Positions 1-6,890 of a stretch of 64,000 bases of DNA are shown here, piece by piece. The position numbers and the translations under genes were made by a program. The stretch lies in IMG/VR virus record IMGVR_UViG_3300047552_000880, positions 1 to 64,000 of that record; one strand, 5' to 3'. Origin of the DNA: a virus. The first letter of the stretch is position 1. The number at the start of each line of letters is the position of its first letter. The notes beneath the pieces are model-generated. The model saw nothing but the letters and a program-made list of their open reading frames with translations, searched no databases and was not told the DNA's origin.

Positions 1-500
1 GTACCGAGAACGTGTGGAGCCAGACTCAGACCAATTGTGTTGCGACCTTCACCGGCGCTCGATGCAGTCTTTCCGTTTTGACCTGTCATCACCAGTTTGT
101 TTTTATCTACGTGACCGCCTTCTTTTGCCATGAAAGCGCGGAAATGCTTATACGACTCACGCGCCTTTGCAACACGTTCTTTGTCTGTCTCGTCATTATC
201 CAGCGCGGCATGGAAACCATCGCGAATACGGGCACGAATAGAAGCCGGTTTAGTACCTGCCTCTTTATGAGAGTCTTGATATGCCTGCTCTTTATCCAGA
301 CCACGGCGAACAATGGTTTCAGGATGAAATTCGTGCTTTGGTTCAGCGCCTTCAACTGACTCCAGCAATGACAAGAATGCTTCATGCAATTCTTTATCGT
401 CTTCATCTTCTGTCAGAGTAGGCGAAGACAGATGCCACAGAAAATTGTCAACAACAGAATTCTTGTCATTGCCTTCCAAATAATCTTTAAAACTACGCAT
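1..500 (-). CDS. Hypothetical protein, 3' end outside the window
   Basis: The first 166 codons of a minus-strand gene are visible and the reading frame continues past base 1. It starts at ATG 500-498, preceded by a good ribosome site (AAGGAAAATA) and, about 30 bp upstream, a late-type promoter element. The protein begins MRSFKDYLEG and has an acidic, charged N-terminal 60 residues, then a basic stretch with RARIRDGFHAAL and a segment reading MTGQNGKTASSAGEGRNTIG. I do not recognise the family with confidence. The late promoter suggests expression with virion genes. Confidence 0.8.
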   Translation of the reverse strand, partial: MRSFKDYLEGNDKNSVVDNFLWHLSSPTLTEDEDDKELHEAFLSLLESVEGAEPKHEFHPETIVRRGLDKEQAYQDSHKEAGTKPASIRARIRDGFHAALDNDETDKERVAKARESYKHFRAFMAKEGGHVDKNKLVMTGQNGKTASSAGEGRNTIGLSLAPHVLG

Positions 501-529
501 TATTTTCCTTATATTAGGGTTGTATTGCT

Positions 530-787
530 TTATTTAATTCCGATGAACTCTCGTAATTCATTGACAGACATTCCGCCGACTTTACGAGCAACTTCATTAC
601 CAGAATCATCCAACTTAACCAAAGTTGGTACACCACGAACCCTAGCCTCTGCTGCCAGTTCTGGATTTTCGTCAATGTCGATATTCTGAATATTCAGATC
701 AGGGAATTCAGGCAAAACTGTATCAATTGTCTTTGATAGTGCCTTACATGGGGCACACCAAGTCGCAGCATATTTCACTAAAATCAT
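530..787 (-). CDS. Thioredoxin/glutaredoxin-like protein
   Basis: This 85-residue protein is a minimal thioredoxin. It opens MILVKYAATWCAPCKALS with the redox motif WCAPC at residues 10-14, and has the cis-proline loop GVPT near residue 53 and GG near 72. It is shorter than cellular thioredoxin (about 105) because the first helix and strand are missing, as is common in phage versions. T4-type phages use such proteins as electron donors for ribonucleotide reductase, which is not in this window. The start ATG overlaps the stop of the 49-residue gene upstream (ATGA), so the two are probably translationally coupled. Confidence 0.9.
   Translation of the reverse strand: MILVKYAATWCAPCKALSKTIDTVLPEFPDLNIQNIDIDENPELAAEARVRGVPTLVKLDDSGNEVARKVGGMSVNELREFIGIK
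531..538 (-). promoter_or_regulatory. Late-type promoter element ATTAAATA
   Basis: On the minus strand the sequence reads ATTAAATA, overlapping the stop codon of the thioredoxin gene and lying about 30 bp before the start of the gene at 500. It matches the element before several other late genes here and resembles the T4 late promoter TATAAATA read by gp55. Assignment is by pattern only. Confidence 0.5.
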
Positions 788-933
788 TTTGTTTCCTTTT
801 TCTCACATTTACATTTATCACAATTCCCACAAGGAGTCTTTTCTTTCTTACCAAAGATAACATCCCAATTGTGGGCGTATTTCTGGTGATCCGTGGGGCG
901 CTGTTTATCACCTTTTCCTGCTTCACTTGCCAT
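784..933 (-). CDS. Small conserved-type phage protein with CxxCxxCxC cluster
   Basis: A 49-residue ORF with ATG at 933-931 and ribosome site AAGGA. It reads MASEAGKGDKQRPT at the start, a leader I recognise from many small phage hypothetical proteins, then has YAHNWDVIFGK and ends with a cysteine cluster (CGNCDKCKCE) that could bind a metal. It overlaps the dCMP deaminase gene by 11 bp upstream and thioredoxin by 4 bp downstream, so it is clearly part of this operon. Function is unknown. A redox or metal partner role beside thioredoxin is only a guess. Confidence 0.8.
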   Translation of the reverse strand: MASEAGKGDKQRPTDHQKYAHNWDVIFGKKEKTPCGNCDKCKCEKKETK

Positions 934-1348
934 CGTTTTTCCTTAAAGACATGTATTTACCAACCTCATTCACAACTTCATTGTGTAACCTATATTCCCG
1001 ATCATATATCACCGAAGTAATACCTGCCTGAAACATATGAGTAGCACACCTCATACAAGGGCTATGGGTACAAACCATTGTTGCCCCTTCGACCGAGATA
1101 CCTCGCCTTGCTGCATGAAGTATTGCATTCATTTCGGCATGAATCACGGTATCCAGTGTAATCAACGAACCGTCTTCCTGTTCTGCCTCACAGACGTTGC
1201 TAGAACCGCGCATAGTGCCGTTTCTGCCAGTGGATATGATGTTACCCATACTATCAGCAATAACAGCGCCTACGCGCATTTTAGTGGCTTTTGACTTATT
1301 TGCTGCTGCCCATGCCACTTGCATCAGAAAATCTGTCTCAAACGCCAT
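923..1348 (-). CDS. dCMP deaminase-like zinc deaminase
   Basis: A 141-residue cytidine/deoxycytidylate deaminase family protein. The zinc motif HAEMNAIL lies near residue 88 and the second motif SPCMRC near residue 115, which together give the His-Cys-Cys zinc site and catalytic Glu. dCMP deaminase converts dCMP to dUMP and feeds dTMP synthesis, as T4 gene cd does. ATG at 1348 is preferred over the TTG immediately upstream because AGGAATTTG sits at the right distance. It overlaps its upstream neighbour by 11 bp. The substrate (dCMP rather than another base) is inferred from the family. Confidence 0.9.
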   Translation of the reverse strand: MAFETDFLMQVAWAAANKSKATKMRVGAVIADSMGNIISTGRNGTMRGSSNVCEAEQEDGSLITLDTVIHAEMNAILHAARRGISVEGATMVCTHSPCMRCATHMFQAGITSVIYDREYRLHNEVVNEVGKYMSLRKNDGK

Positions 1349-1880
1349 CAAACAAATTCCTATCGATAATTGAATGAGAAACTTTATTCATCTGTTTTAA
1401 GGAAACGGGGTACTGAATGTTAATTGAACCCTCGGCTTCAGTTCCATGAGTAAGAACCGCTAGACCAAACTTACGAGCAATATGTCGCATAGCTGCGTTC
1501 TTACTCAGACAGACCATATAAATCTGTTTAATGTTTCTTTCGACCACGATCTGATAACCACGCGCAAAAAGAAACTGACCAAATTTCTGACCTCGGTACT
1601 CAGGCAGAGTAGTGAAAGCAAATTCCGCCACATCGCCACGAATGCTTACATGAAGTGTAGCAGCAATCTCGGATTCAACTTTGATTGCATACCACAGATC
1701 ATCATTAGTTCTTTCGCTTGCTGTATCAAATGTCTTATTGACATACTTGGTGATGTGTTCATCTTGCGCCGAATAACCAAAACGAAGATATCGGTCATCG
1801 GGAGTCAATTTAACGATGTGTTGTATCAGCCACTCTTTTGACTCAGGAAAGAGTCGAATCAGACTAAAATTTTCTATCAT
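1338..1880 (-). CDS. GNAT-family N-acetyltransferase
   Basis: A 180-residue protein with the acetyl-CoA binding signature of GNAT enzymes: the strand AEFAFTTLPEYRGQKFGQFL (about residues 85-105, with the RGQKFG pyrophosphate loop) followed by the C-terminal SKNAAMRHIARKFGL helix. The N-terminal part (TPDDRYLRFGYSA) resembles cellular GNATs that act on proteins or small molecules. The target is unknown; phage GNATs may modify host RNA polymerase or other host proteins. The start overlaps the preceding gene (ATGA), showing operon membership. Confidence 0.85.
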   Translation of the reverse strand: MIENFSLIRLFPESKEWLIQHIVKLTPDDRYLRFGYSAQDEHITKYVNKTFDTASERTNDDLWYAIKVESEIAATLHVSIRGDVAEFAFTTLPEYRGQKFGQFLFARGYQIVVERNIKQIYMVCLSKNAAMRHIARKFGLAVLTHGTEAEGSINIQYPVSLKQMNKVSHSIIDRNLFDGV

Positions 1881-2284
1881 GCTGTAATTGCCAAAACTTT
1901 CAGGCGTTTCACTGAAACATAGGATGTTGTGTTATCCGAGAAGCGCAGACGAGCAACGGTTTCTCGTGTGTCATAAAAAGACTGACCAACGAAATCGATC
2001 TTACCGGGTTCTTTGTATTTCCGGCTATTGATAATAATGGCAGTCTTACCAACACGAGGGATTGATGCCTCTTTAACACTGGCTTCGGACTCCAGCCATT
2101 CTTGATACATTCGCTTTACTGTGTCATCGGCATTGATGACTTCATGATACATTCCGCCAGCAAAGGCAGTTGACCCAATCATTTCTTCTTTGAACGATTT
2201 AGTGCCGGGAATCCAGTAGGTAGCATAAAAGTAGCTATCGTGGTAGCCGTTTGATTCACGTTCAGCGACACAGATGCGGTTCAT
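1877..2284 (-). CDS. Hypothetical protein
   Basis: A 135-residue protein starting MNRICVAERE, chosen because TGGAGAAAATT lies directly before this ATG; an in-frame ATG five codons upstream has no such site. The sequence contains YFYATYWIPGTKSFKEEMIG and a C-terminal TSYVSVKRLKVL strand, and looks like a small soluble alpha/beta protein. I do not recognise it. It is the first gene after one of three identical 35-bp promoter/leader repeats, so it heads the operon running down to at least position 530. Confidence 0.75.
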   Translation of the reverse strand: MNRICVAERESNGYHDSYFYATYWIPGTKSFKEEMIGSTAFAGGMYHEVINADDTVKRMYQEWLESEASVKEASIPRVGKTAIIINSRKYKEPGKIDFVGQSFYDTRETVARLRFSDNTTSYVSVKRLKVLAITA

Positions 2285-2295
2285 AATTTTCTCCA

Positions 2296-2330
2296 TCAAG
2301 TTTTGTTGATGATGTTATTGTATCACAGAA
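2296..2330 (-). repeat. 35-bp promoter/leader repeat, copy 1
   Basis: This 35-bp sequence is identical to 4961-4995 and 5446-5480. On the minus strand it begins TTCTGTGATACAAT (extended -10 element TGTGATACAAT at 2327-2317), continues with about 20 bp of leader and ends TTGA just before the ribosome site of the gene starting at 2284. Perfect identity at three places, each directly upstream of a gene start, shows a mobile or homogenised promoter cassette. Confidence 0.85.
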
Positions 2331-2333
2331 AAA

Positions 2334-2729
2334 TCAATTCCATTCAATGGAGTCGATGTTTTCTTGAACATTTTTTGTTGGCGAACCATACCAAAGTTCA
2401 AGGTAGTGGCGAATTGCCTTGACTTTGGTTGAATAATAAGAATCCGAGTAGCAGTGATTGTTTTTCATTCGGATAGCCTCGATCAAAGCCGAGTGCAATT
2501 CAGCCTTTGTCATTCTTCGACTCTCGGATCGAGAAATGAAACTTGATTGATCCTTGAACCCAACGCGTTGGTAATCATTACCACCATCAATGAAAATCTC
2601 GCCGCAAGAACAATGAACCATATCGTGCCTATGTTTAGACACAATCACATCTTTGCATTTAGCGCACTCGGCAGCGTTCTTTGTGATTACATGAAAGTAA
2701 CCCGAGAAAACAGAGAATTCTTCTGACAT
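2334..2729 (-). CDS. Small phage protein with CxxC/CxC zinc-ribbon-like N-terminus (DUF7695-like)
   Basis: A 131-residue protein. The N-terminal region has ECAKCKDVIVSKHRHDMVHC then CGEIFIDGGNDYQRVG, a CxxC-His-CxC arrangement with the GGxDYxR tail that I recognise from a widespread small phage protein family (DUF7695). The C-terminal half is a separate alpha-helical segment (RMTKAELHSALIEAIRMK). Its start codon overlaps the stop of the 23-codon ORF upstream (TAATG), implying coupled translation. Function is unknown; a zinc-bound nucleic-acid or protein-binding role is plausible but unproven. Confidence 0.75.
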   Translation of the reverse strand: MSEEFSVFSGYFHVITKNAAECAKCKDVIVSKHRHDMVHCSCGEIFIDGGNDYQRVGFKDQSSFISRSESRRMTKAELHSALIEAIRMKNNHCYSDSYYSTKVKAIRHYLELWYGSPTKNVQENIDSIEWN

Positions 2730-2800
2730 TAGAACGTAGACATTGTTAGGTAGATTGTTAGGCTAAGGTAAGAAATTCCAAGAACTGTTTCAAGTATCAT
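2729..2800 (-). CDS. 23-residue hydrophobic micropeptide
   Basis: A tiny ORF starts at ATG 2800-2798 with an excellent ribosome site (AGGAGTCAAAA) and encodes MILETVLGISYLSLTIYLTM plus STF. It ends with a TAA that overlaps the ATG of the next gene. Residues 5-20 are hydrophobic enough to form one membrane span. It lies about 20 bp downstream of an early-type -10 element (2821-2831), so it is the first reading frame of that transcript. It could be a true membrane micropeptide or a leader that couples translation to the next gene. Confidence 0.6.
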   Translation of the reverse strand: MILETVLGISYLSLTIYLTMSTF

Positions 2801-2820
2801 TTTTGACTCCTGTTATTGCA

Positions 2821-2831
2821 ATGATAACACA
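2821..2831 (-). promoter_or_regulatory. Early-type extended -10 promoter TGTGTTATCAT
   Basis: The minus strand reads ATTCTGTGTTATCAT here, matching the other extended -10 elements in this window in the TTCTGTG part. It sits just after the end of the transglycosylase gene and 21 bp before the micropeptide start. No -35 hexamer is evident. Confidence 0.5.
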
Positions 2832-2834
2832 GAA

Positions 2835-3404
2835 TCAGGACAAATTTACTTTAGTAAGAATTTCTGCCTCATATTTTCTTTTTTTCTCGATGACACGATA
2901 TGCATAGGTGCCTGCACTACCGAGTGAGCCATTATATCTTAGTAGCGCCTCGGCTTCGCTTCGAGACTTCTGTAGGCAATCTTTGAGAATCCTTACTCCG
3001 ACTTCGATGTTTCTTTTTGGATCAAACAAAGAAGATGCCATCGTGACCTTATCTCGATGAAACGATGCAACGATCTGCATCAGACCAAGAGCGCCATTTG
3101 ATGACGCCTTGAAGTCGAATTTTGATTCCACTGCAATGACCGACAGGATCAAAATAGGATCGACCGAGTGTTTTATGGAAGCCTCCAGAATTGTGTTTGT
3201 ATACATTCTGGCAACCGATTCACTGGTGTTACCCTCTCTTTTGATGATTGTCTTGATTGCAGTATAAACAGCGCCCTCGTCTTCATATATTATCGTTCCG
3301 TTATTTCCGTTAATACGTTGCTCAAGAACAACCACAGCATAGAAACTAAATGATATGAAGACCGATATAGCAACTGTTATTAGTATCTGTTTTAATTTAT
3401 TCAT
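2835..3404 (-). CDS. Membrane-anchored lytic transglycosylase (SLT family), candidate endolysin
   Basis: A 189-residue protein with a short basic N-terminus and one hydrophobic segment (residues about 7-27, ILITVAISVFISFSFYAVVV) followed by a soluble SLT domain. The catalytic region AVESKFDFKASSNGALGLMQ (about residues 90-109) holds the expected Glu in the ES motif and the GLMQ signature; a late LRYNGS matches the family's third motif. SLT enzymes cleave the glycan of peptidoglycan. The uncleaved-looking signal anchor suggests an exported or signal-anchor-release lysis enzyme, or an internal muralytic protein. It overlaps the upstream gene by 8 bp. Confidence 0.85.
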   Translation of the reverse strand: MNKLKQILITVAISVFISFSFYAVVVLEQRINGNNGTIIYEDEGAVYTAIKTIIKREGNTSESVARMYTNTILEASIKHSVDPILILSVIAVESKFDFKASSNGALGLMQIVASFHRDKVTMASSLFDPKRNIEVGVRILKDCLQKSRSEAEALLRYNGSLGSAGTYAYRVIEKKRKYEAEILTKVNLS

Positions 3405-4023
3405 TACGTTTTTTTAAGTCCATAATAGCCAGATAGAGTTTGTAAAGTTTGTCGTTTTCGTGAACTACATCCATGTGCGGCTCTAAGTCTTTAATGACCT
3501 TCTTTGCTCCAGCAATATCTTGATCCATTCGACAAACAGCAAAATCTTCTAGCAATTTGCTGACATAAACGATTCTACTTTTTTTATTCTCTTTCACCAG
3601 CCGGTTGATATTGATTCTGGTCTTGATGTATTTCAGTCGGTTCAAGTATTTTTCCAGCGGTTCAATGGCACAAATGAAAATTTCGTTGGTTTGATTTTCG
3701 TAAGAGTAAACGATGTATAGTTCGTCACGAATCTCTTTATTTTTCTTATGAGAATATCCGGTTACATTTTCACGAACATACCGCGCCGCATCTTTAAATT
3801 GATTCTCGATATCGGAATAAGAGTCGTTGTCGCCTAAATCAAGCGTCCTACAAAAGATTTCTGTTCCTTCTTGTCGGCGAATGAAATTCATCACAGCAAT
3901 GTCAGAAATTTTAGAAGTTCGTTGATGGAAGGCGTATTCACATAACCCTTCACGATCAGCAACGATTTCTTTTCGCAGGGCGCGAATTTCTTGCAACATT
4001 TCTTTACGAGTCTGATAGTCCAT
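3397..4023 (-). CDS. Hypothetical protein, paralogue of the gene at 5486-6139
   Basis: A 208-residue charged, mostly helical protein. It starts MDYQTRKEMLQEIRALRKEI, very like METRKKLLQEARELR of the protein at 5486-6139. Both also share a middle block (IFICAIEPLEKYLNRLK here, INICIYEKETLQHYCNRLR there), so they are diverged duplicates. No catalytic motif is visible and I do not recognise the family. The start at 4023 is preferred over 4035 because it aligns with the paralogue and follows the upstream stop by one base. Confidence 0.7.
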   Translation of the reverse strand: MDYQTRKEMLQEIRALRKEIVADREGLCEYAFHQRTSKISDIAVMNFIRRQEGTEIFCRTLDLGDNDSYSDIENQFKDAARYVRENVTGYSHKKNKEIRDELYIVYSYENQTNEIFICAIEPLEKYLNRLKYIKTRININRLVKENKKSRIVYVSKLLEDFAVCRMDQDIAGAKKVIKDLEPHMDVVHENDKLYKLYLAIMDLKKRNE

Positions 4024-4024
4024 T

Positions 4025-4267
4025 TTAGTTCTCACTGTTCATAATAATTTCACAACTGTAGACGAGTTTAGCATCTACCTTTTCAATAATTTCTGCATCC
4101 TCACCACTCACATAACGCGGCTTGGGGATTATTGTAACACAATTATAAGGTTCAACGACACAAAAATTGCTGTCATAACGAAGAATCGCCAGATGTTCTG
4201 TTCCGTTTTGACTTGCGTACCAGTAAGTAGGTAATTGAGAGGATTTAATTTTTATTCGGTAAAGCAT
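4025..4267 (-). CDS. Hypothetical protein
   Basis: An 80-residue protein with strands such as RIKIKSSQLPTYWYAS, FCVVEPYNCVTIIP and AKLVYSCEIIMNSEN, compatible with a small beta-rich fold. Not recognised. No ribosome site precedes the ATG at 4267. Instead the late-like element TTTAAATA ends only 5 bp upstream, so a transcript from it would be leaderless or nearly so. Its stop lies one base before the next start. Confidence 0.6.
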   Translation of the reverse strand: MLYRIKIKSSQLPTYWYASQNGTEHLAILRYDSNFCVVEPYNCVTIIPKPRYVSGEDAEIIEKVDAKLVYSCEIIMNSEN

Positions 4268-4272
4268 CGAAC

Positions 4273-4280
4273 TATTTAAA
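4273..4280 (-). promoter_or_regulatory. Possible late-type element TTTAAATA
   Basis: The minus strand reads AATTTAAATAGTTCGATG, placing a TTTAAATA element directly against the start codon at 4267. It resembles the late element elsewhere in the window but is unusually close to the ATG, so it may be chance AT-richness. Confidence 0.25.
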
Positions 4281-4312
4281 TTAAACCCTATCGCACAAAA
4301 TCAGAGAGTCGG

Positions 4313-4756
4313 TTAATTGATTTCCTCAACGACACAGTTTACGACACGCTCGGCATCATCTTCATCGGGGAAGGTTTCAAATCGTGTCGCGTACTCATTG
4401 CAATCCGGGGCGTCGAATACTTTATTAGTATCCTCGAACCGAGATTCTTTGATGGTGTCAATGAAAATAATTGCATCCGCACCAACGATTTCTCTGGTTT
4501 CTTTGGTTGGTGCAACCATGTCAATGATAACAATATCGCGAGCTGAGTATAACGAGAATTCTCGCATTCTGCGTGCTTGTCGTAGGCGACCTGCATATGA
4601 GAAGTCCCAATCATTGTAAAACGAACGCATTTCATCTGCATTCATTTTTCCGATTGTATATGTTGTCATCTGTTTAAACTTGCGAACAAGTTTTTCGGAG
4701 AATGTTGTCTTCCCCGAACCCGGAAGACCCATAATGAGAATGGTATAAGGTTTCAT
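4313..4756 (-). CDS. Adenylylsulfate kinase-like P-loop kinase
   Basis: A 147-residue P-loop protein. The Walker A motif GLPGSGKTT is at about residues 10-18. It then has NDWDFSYAGRLRQARRMREF, a Walker-B-like strand DIVIIDMVAPTKETRE, and FIDTIKESRFEDTNKVFDAP near residue 105. This order matches the compact adenylylsulfate kinase (CysC-like) proteins of marine phages. APS kinase makes PAPS, the donor used by sulfotransferases, two of which lie at 59.2-60.8 kb. True substrate is uncertain, since related phage kinases could phosphorylate nucleotides or nucleic acids. The start at 4756 is favoured by AGGATGCGC; it overlaps the upstream stop (ATGA). Confidence 0.7.
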   Translation of the reverse strand: MKPYTILIMGLPGSGKTTFSEKLVRKFKQMTTYTIGKMNADEMRSFYNDWDFSYAGRLRQARRMREFSLYSARDIVIIDMVAPTKETREIVGADAIIFIDTIKESRFEDTNKVFDAPDCNEYATRFETFPDEDDAERVVNCVVEEIN

Positions 4757-4953
4757 GCGCATCCTGCGTTGGAGTAAAACTTTTTATAAGGAGCGAACTT
4801 TAAACCTTTCACTCCGCCGTTCTGTTTCACCAGACGGTCTATTTCAACAGAACCGATCTGATACAAATCTTTTTTATCATAACCACAGGCTTCGACCAGA
4901 AACCGTGTTTTGATATTAACATCACGAACCAGAAAGTTACCGTAGTTTGTCAT
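4753..4953 (-). CDS. Hypothetical protein
   Basis: A 66-residue basic protein (MTNYGNFLVRDVNIKTRFLV at the start, GLKFAPYKKFYSNAGCA at the end) with ribosome site GAGGCGATT. It is the first gene after promoter/leader repeat copy 2 and overlaps the kinase gene by 4 bp, so the two are coupled. I recognise no domain. Confidence 0.7.
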   Translation of the reverse strand: MTNYGNFLVRDVNIKTRFLVEACGYDKKDLYQIGSVEIDRLVKQNGGVKGLKFAPYKKFYSNAGCA

Positions 4954-4960
4954 AATCGCC

Positions 4961-4995
4961 TCAAGTTTTGTTGATGATGTTATTGTATCACAGAA
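4961..4995 (-). repeat. 35-bp promoter/leader repeat, copy 2
   Basis: Identical over 35 bp to 2296-2330 and 5446-5480. The extended -10 TGTGATACAAT is at 4992-4982 on the minus strand and the leader ends 7 bp before the ATG at 4953. Just upstream, at 5000-5013, GATCG-CAA-CGATC could form a small hairpin within the end of the preceding gene. Confidence 0.85.
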
Positions 4996-5436
4996 TTAGA
5001 TCGTTGCGATCCAATCACGAACATTTTGAATTTCATCTGCAAATTTTTTATCGCGATCATCGACACGGTTGAAAGTGTCGTAAGCGTTATCATGTGCATC
5101 TTGAATTCGTTGCAGGAACTCGACAACAAACCCACGATGCGAATCAACAGTCGTTGTCAAAGAGAAACGAGAAATGATTTTAGACAAGTGTTTACGATTA
5201 GCTTCACTGGAGATTGTGGTGTATTGGATTCCCTTCAGTTCATCTGGTTTCAGGAGCAATCCAATTGCACAACGCTTTCCACCATAAGAATAGCAGGCTC
5301 CTGATGCGGGATGACTGCACCCACCACCTTGTTTCTCTATTCGCCCTACAACTACATCAACCACATCAAGCATACGCTCACGAATGTAGTAACTTGCCTT
5401 ATGAATGCGATTCAGTTTTACAGCGGCTCTGTTCAT
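4996..5436 (-). CDS. Conserved-type phage protein with KCAIG motif
   Basis: A 146-residue protein. The centre reads ACYSYGGKRCAIGLLLKPDE, a cysteine-containing motif (CxY-GGxxCAIGxLL) that I recognise from a family of small phage proteins of unknown function. An N-terminal helix and a long C-terminal helical region (VEFLQRIQDAHDNAYDTFN) flank it. Ribosome site GAGGTG precedes the ATG. It is the first gene after promoter/leader repeat copy 3. Confidence 0.75.
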   Translation of the reverse strand: MNRAAVKLNRIHKASYYIRERMLDVVDVVVGRIEKQGGGCSHPASGACYSYGGKRCAIGLLLKPDELKGIQYTTISSEANRKHLSKIISRFSLTTTVDSHRGFVVEFLQRIQDAHDNAYDTFNRVDDRDKKFADEIQNVRDWIATI

Positions 5437-5445
5437 ATAAACACC

Positions 5446-5480
5446 TCAAGTTTTGTTGATGATGTTATTGTATCACAGAA
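5446..5480 (-). repeat. 35-bp promoter/leader repeat, copy 3
   Basis: Third identical copy of the 35-bp cassette. Extended -10 TGTGATACAAT at 5477-5467 on the minus strand; the leader ends 9 bp before the ATG at 5436. The preceding gene ends at 5486, so the whole intergenic space is this cassette. Confidence 0.85.
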
Positions 5481-5485
5481 ATCTT

Positions 5486-6139
5486 TTATGTAGATTTTTC
5501 AAGAAACTTTTTTGCTTGTGCAATCATTTCCAGTTCATTGTACTCACCATTATGATCATTATGGAAAGCGTTGACGATTGCACTCAACTGGTCAAGACAT
5601 TCCCCGATGGCATAACCATCGAGACTGTTGTGACGCGCTACATAAAGTTTATTCAACACATCATTGGTGTACTCGGTTCGTTTGACCTCAAGTTCCTGCC
5701 GCATATTTTTGATGAGTCCATCATAAAAATTTCGTAGTCTATTACAGTAGTGTTGGAGAGTTTCTTTTTCGTAGATACAAATGTTTATCTCGGCGCAAGT
5801 AAAACCATCAGAACCATGATCAACACATGGATTCAAAATAATTCGACTGATCAAAAATTCGCGTGAATAATCTTTATAAAGAGGCTCCTGAAGTAAATCA
5901 TTCACTAGACGCTCGATCAAATTGTTCAGGCTCGGCAGTGATATTTCTGTTGGAACTACATCAAGTGTATGTAAATATTTTTCTCGATAGAGCAATACGG
6001 GTAATCCAGTACATTGTGATAGATAGTATTCCGAACAGTTCGGAGTAATTATTTTGTGCGTTTCTCGTGGGTAACGAAAGAACACACTACGTAATTCACG
6101 GGCTTCCTGAAGAAGTTTCTTTCTTGTTTCACGTTCCAT
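5486..6139 (-). CDS. Hypothetical protein, paralogue of the gene at 3397-4023
   Basis: A 217-residue protein beginning MERETRKKLLQEARELR. The N-terminal helix and the block INICIYEKETLQHYCNRLR are shared with the protein at 3397-4023, indicating duplication and divergence. Predicted mostly helical, no recognised catalytic motif. The start at 6139 lies two bases after the stop of the upstream gene; an in-frame ATG four codons earlier would overlap that gene. Confidence 0.7.
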   Translation of the reverse strand: MERETRKKLLQEARELRSVFFRYPRETHKIITPNCSEYYLSQCTGLPVLLYREKYLHTLDVVPTEISLPSLNNLIERLVNDLLQEPLYKDYSREFLISRIILNPCVDHGSDGFTCAEINICIYEKETLQHYCNRLRNFYDGLIKNMRQELEVKRTEYTNDVLNKLYVARHNSLDGYAIGECLDQLSAIVNAFHNDHNGEYNELEMIAQAKKFLEKST

Positions 6140-6141
6140 AA

Positions 6142-6888
6142 TTAAGTCCACAGGTAAGAACGATACTTGACGATGTTGGTCAAATGTTTGGTTTCCTTCT
6201 TTTTGAAGGCTTCTTCAAACTTACGAATTCTAGTATAGATCGAATGGACTACATCATCACTAGCCCCGGTCACTTCATCATACATCGCATCTAAGTTAGT
6301 AGGAAAATCTTTCCACTCTGTTTTCGCAAAATGGTATGCAGCAATGATTGCAGCATATGCCTTCTTTCCGTTGGCATCACAATAATCATGCTGGTACTGA
6401 AGCCATTCAAGACCAATCTCTCCACGACTCTGTAAGTTGTCATTTCGTGGAAATAATTTTCGCGTGAAATAGGATTGCTTATTGTAATCCTTGAAACGTA
6501 CATCATCTTTATGACAAATCGCCATCATGTGATAGCACTGGTCTTCCACAAAATTGATCAACTCAAACATCAACCCATCTTCGATCTTTGCATCGACCTC
6601 ACACCATTCACCGCGCTTTTTTCGAGTGACCATTACGTGGCGCGAATTCTTCCAGTTAGAAAGATAGTAGATGGCAGAACTAATCTTTTCTGGAATGAAA
6701 TATACCAGCGACTGGAGACTATCTAGACCATCCAAGGCAGTAGTAACGATTCTACGCTTAGTGGTAGATTTTTCATCAATGTGCCATTGATTCCACTGTT
6801 CAATATTTGCAGCAACAGGGTGTCGAGGGATATCAAATGTATCCCTAACAAAATTAGCAAAATTAGATAGGCTCCAATACTCACGCAT
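6142..6888 (-). CDS. Hypothetical protein
   Basis: A 248-residue soluble protein with an AGGA ribosome site before MREYWSLSNF. It is rich in aromatic residues and helices (FELINFVEDQCYHMMAICH, GKKAYAAIIAAYHFAK) and has a lysine-rich C-terminal helix (KFEEAFKKKETKHL). I do not recognise the family. It sits between a small membrane protein and the paralogue pair member in one operon. Confidence 0.7.
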   Translation of the reverse strand: MREYWSLSNFANFVRDTFDIPRHPVAANIEQWNQWHIDEKSTTKRRIVTTALDGLDSLQSLVYFIPEKISSAIYYLSNWKNSRHVMVTRKKRGEWCEVDAKIEDGLMFELINFVEDQCYHMMAICHKDDVRFKDYNKQSYFTRKLFPRNDNLQSRGEIGLEWLQYQHDYCDANGKKAYAAIIAAYHFAKTEWKDFPTNLDAMYDEVTGASDDVVHSIYTRIRKFEEAFKKKETKHLTNIVKYRSYLWT

Positions 6889-6890
6889 GA

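Noticed and set aside
12-359. Plus-strand open frame over the first 350 bases
   Set aside because: It lies opposite the minus-strand gene starting at 500, which has a good start site and a natural composition; the plus frame has no ribosome site and no recognisable sequence.
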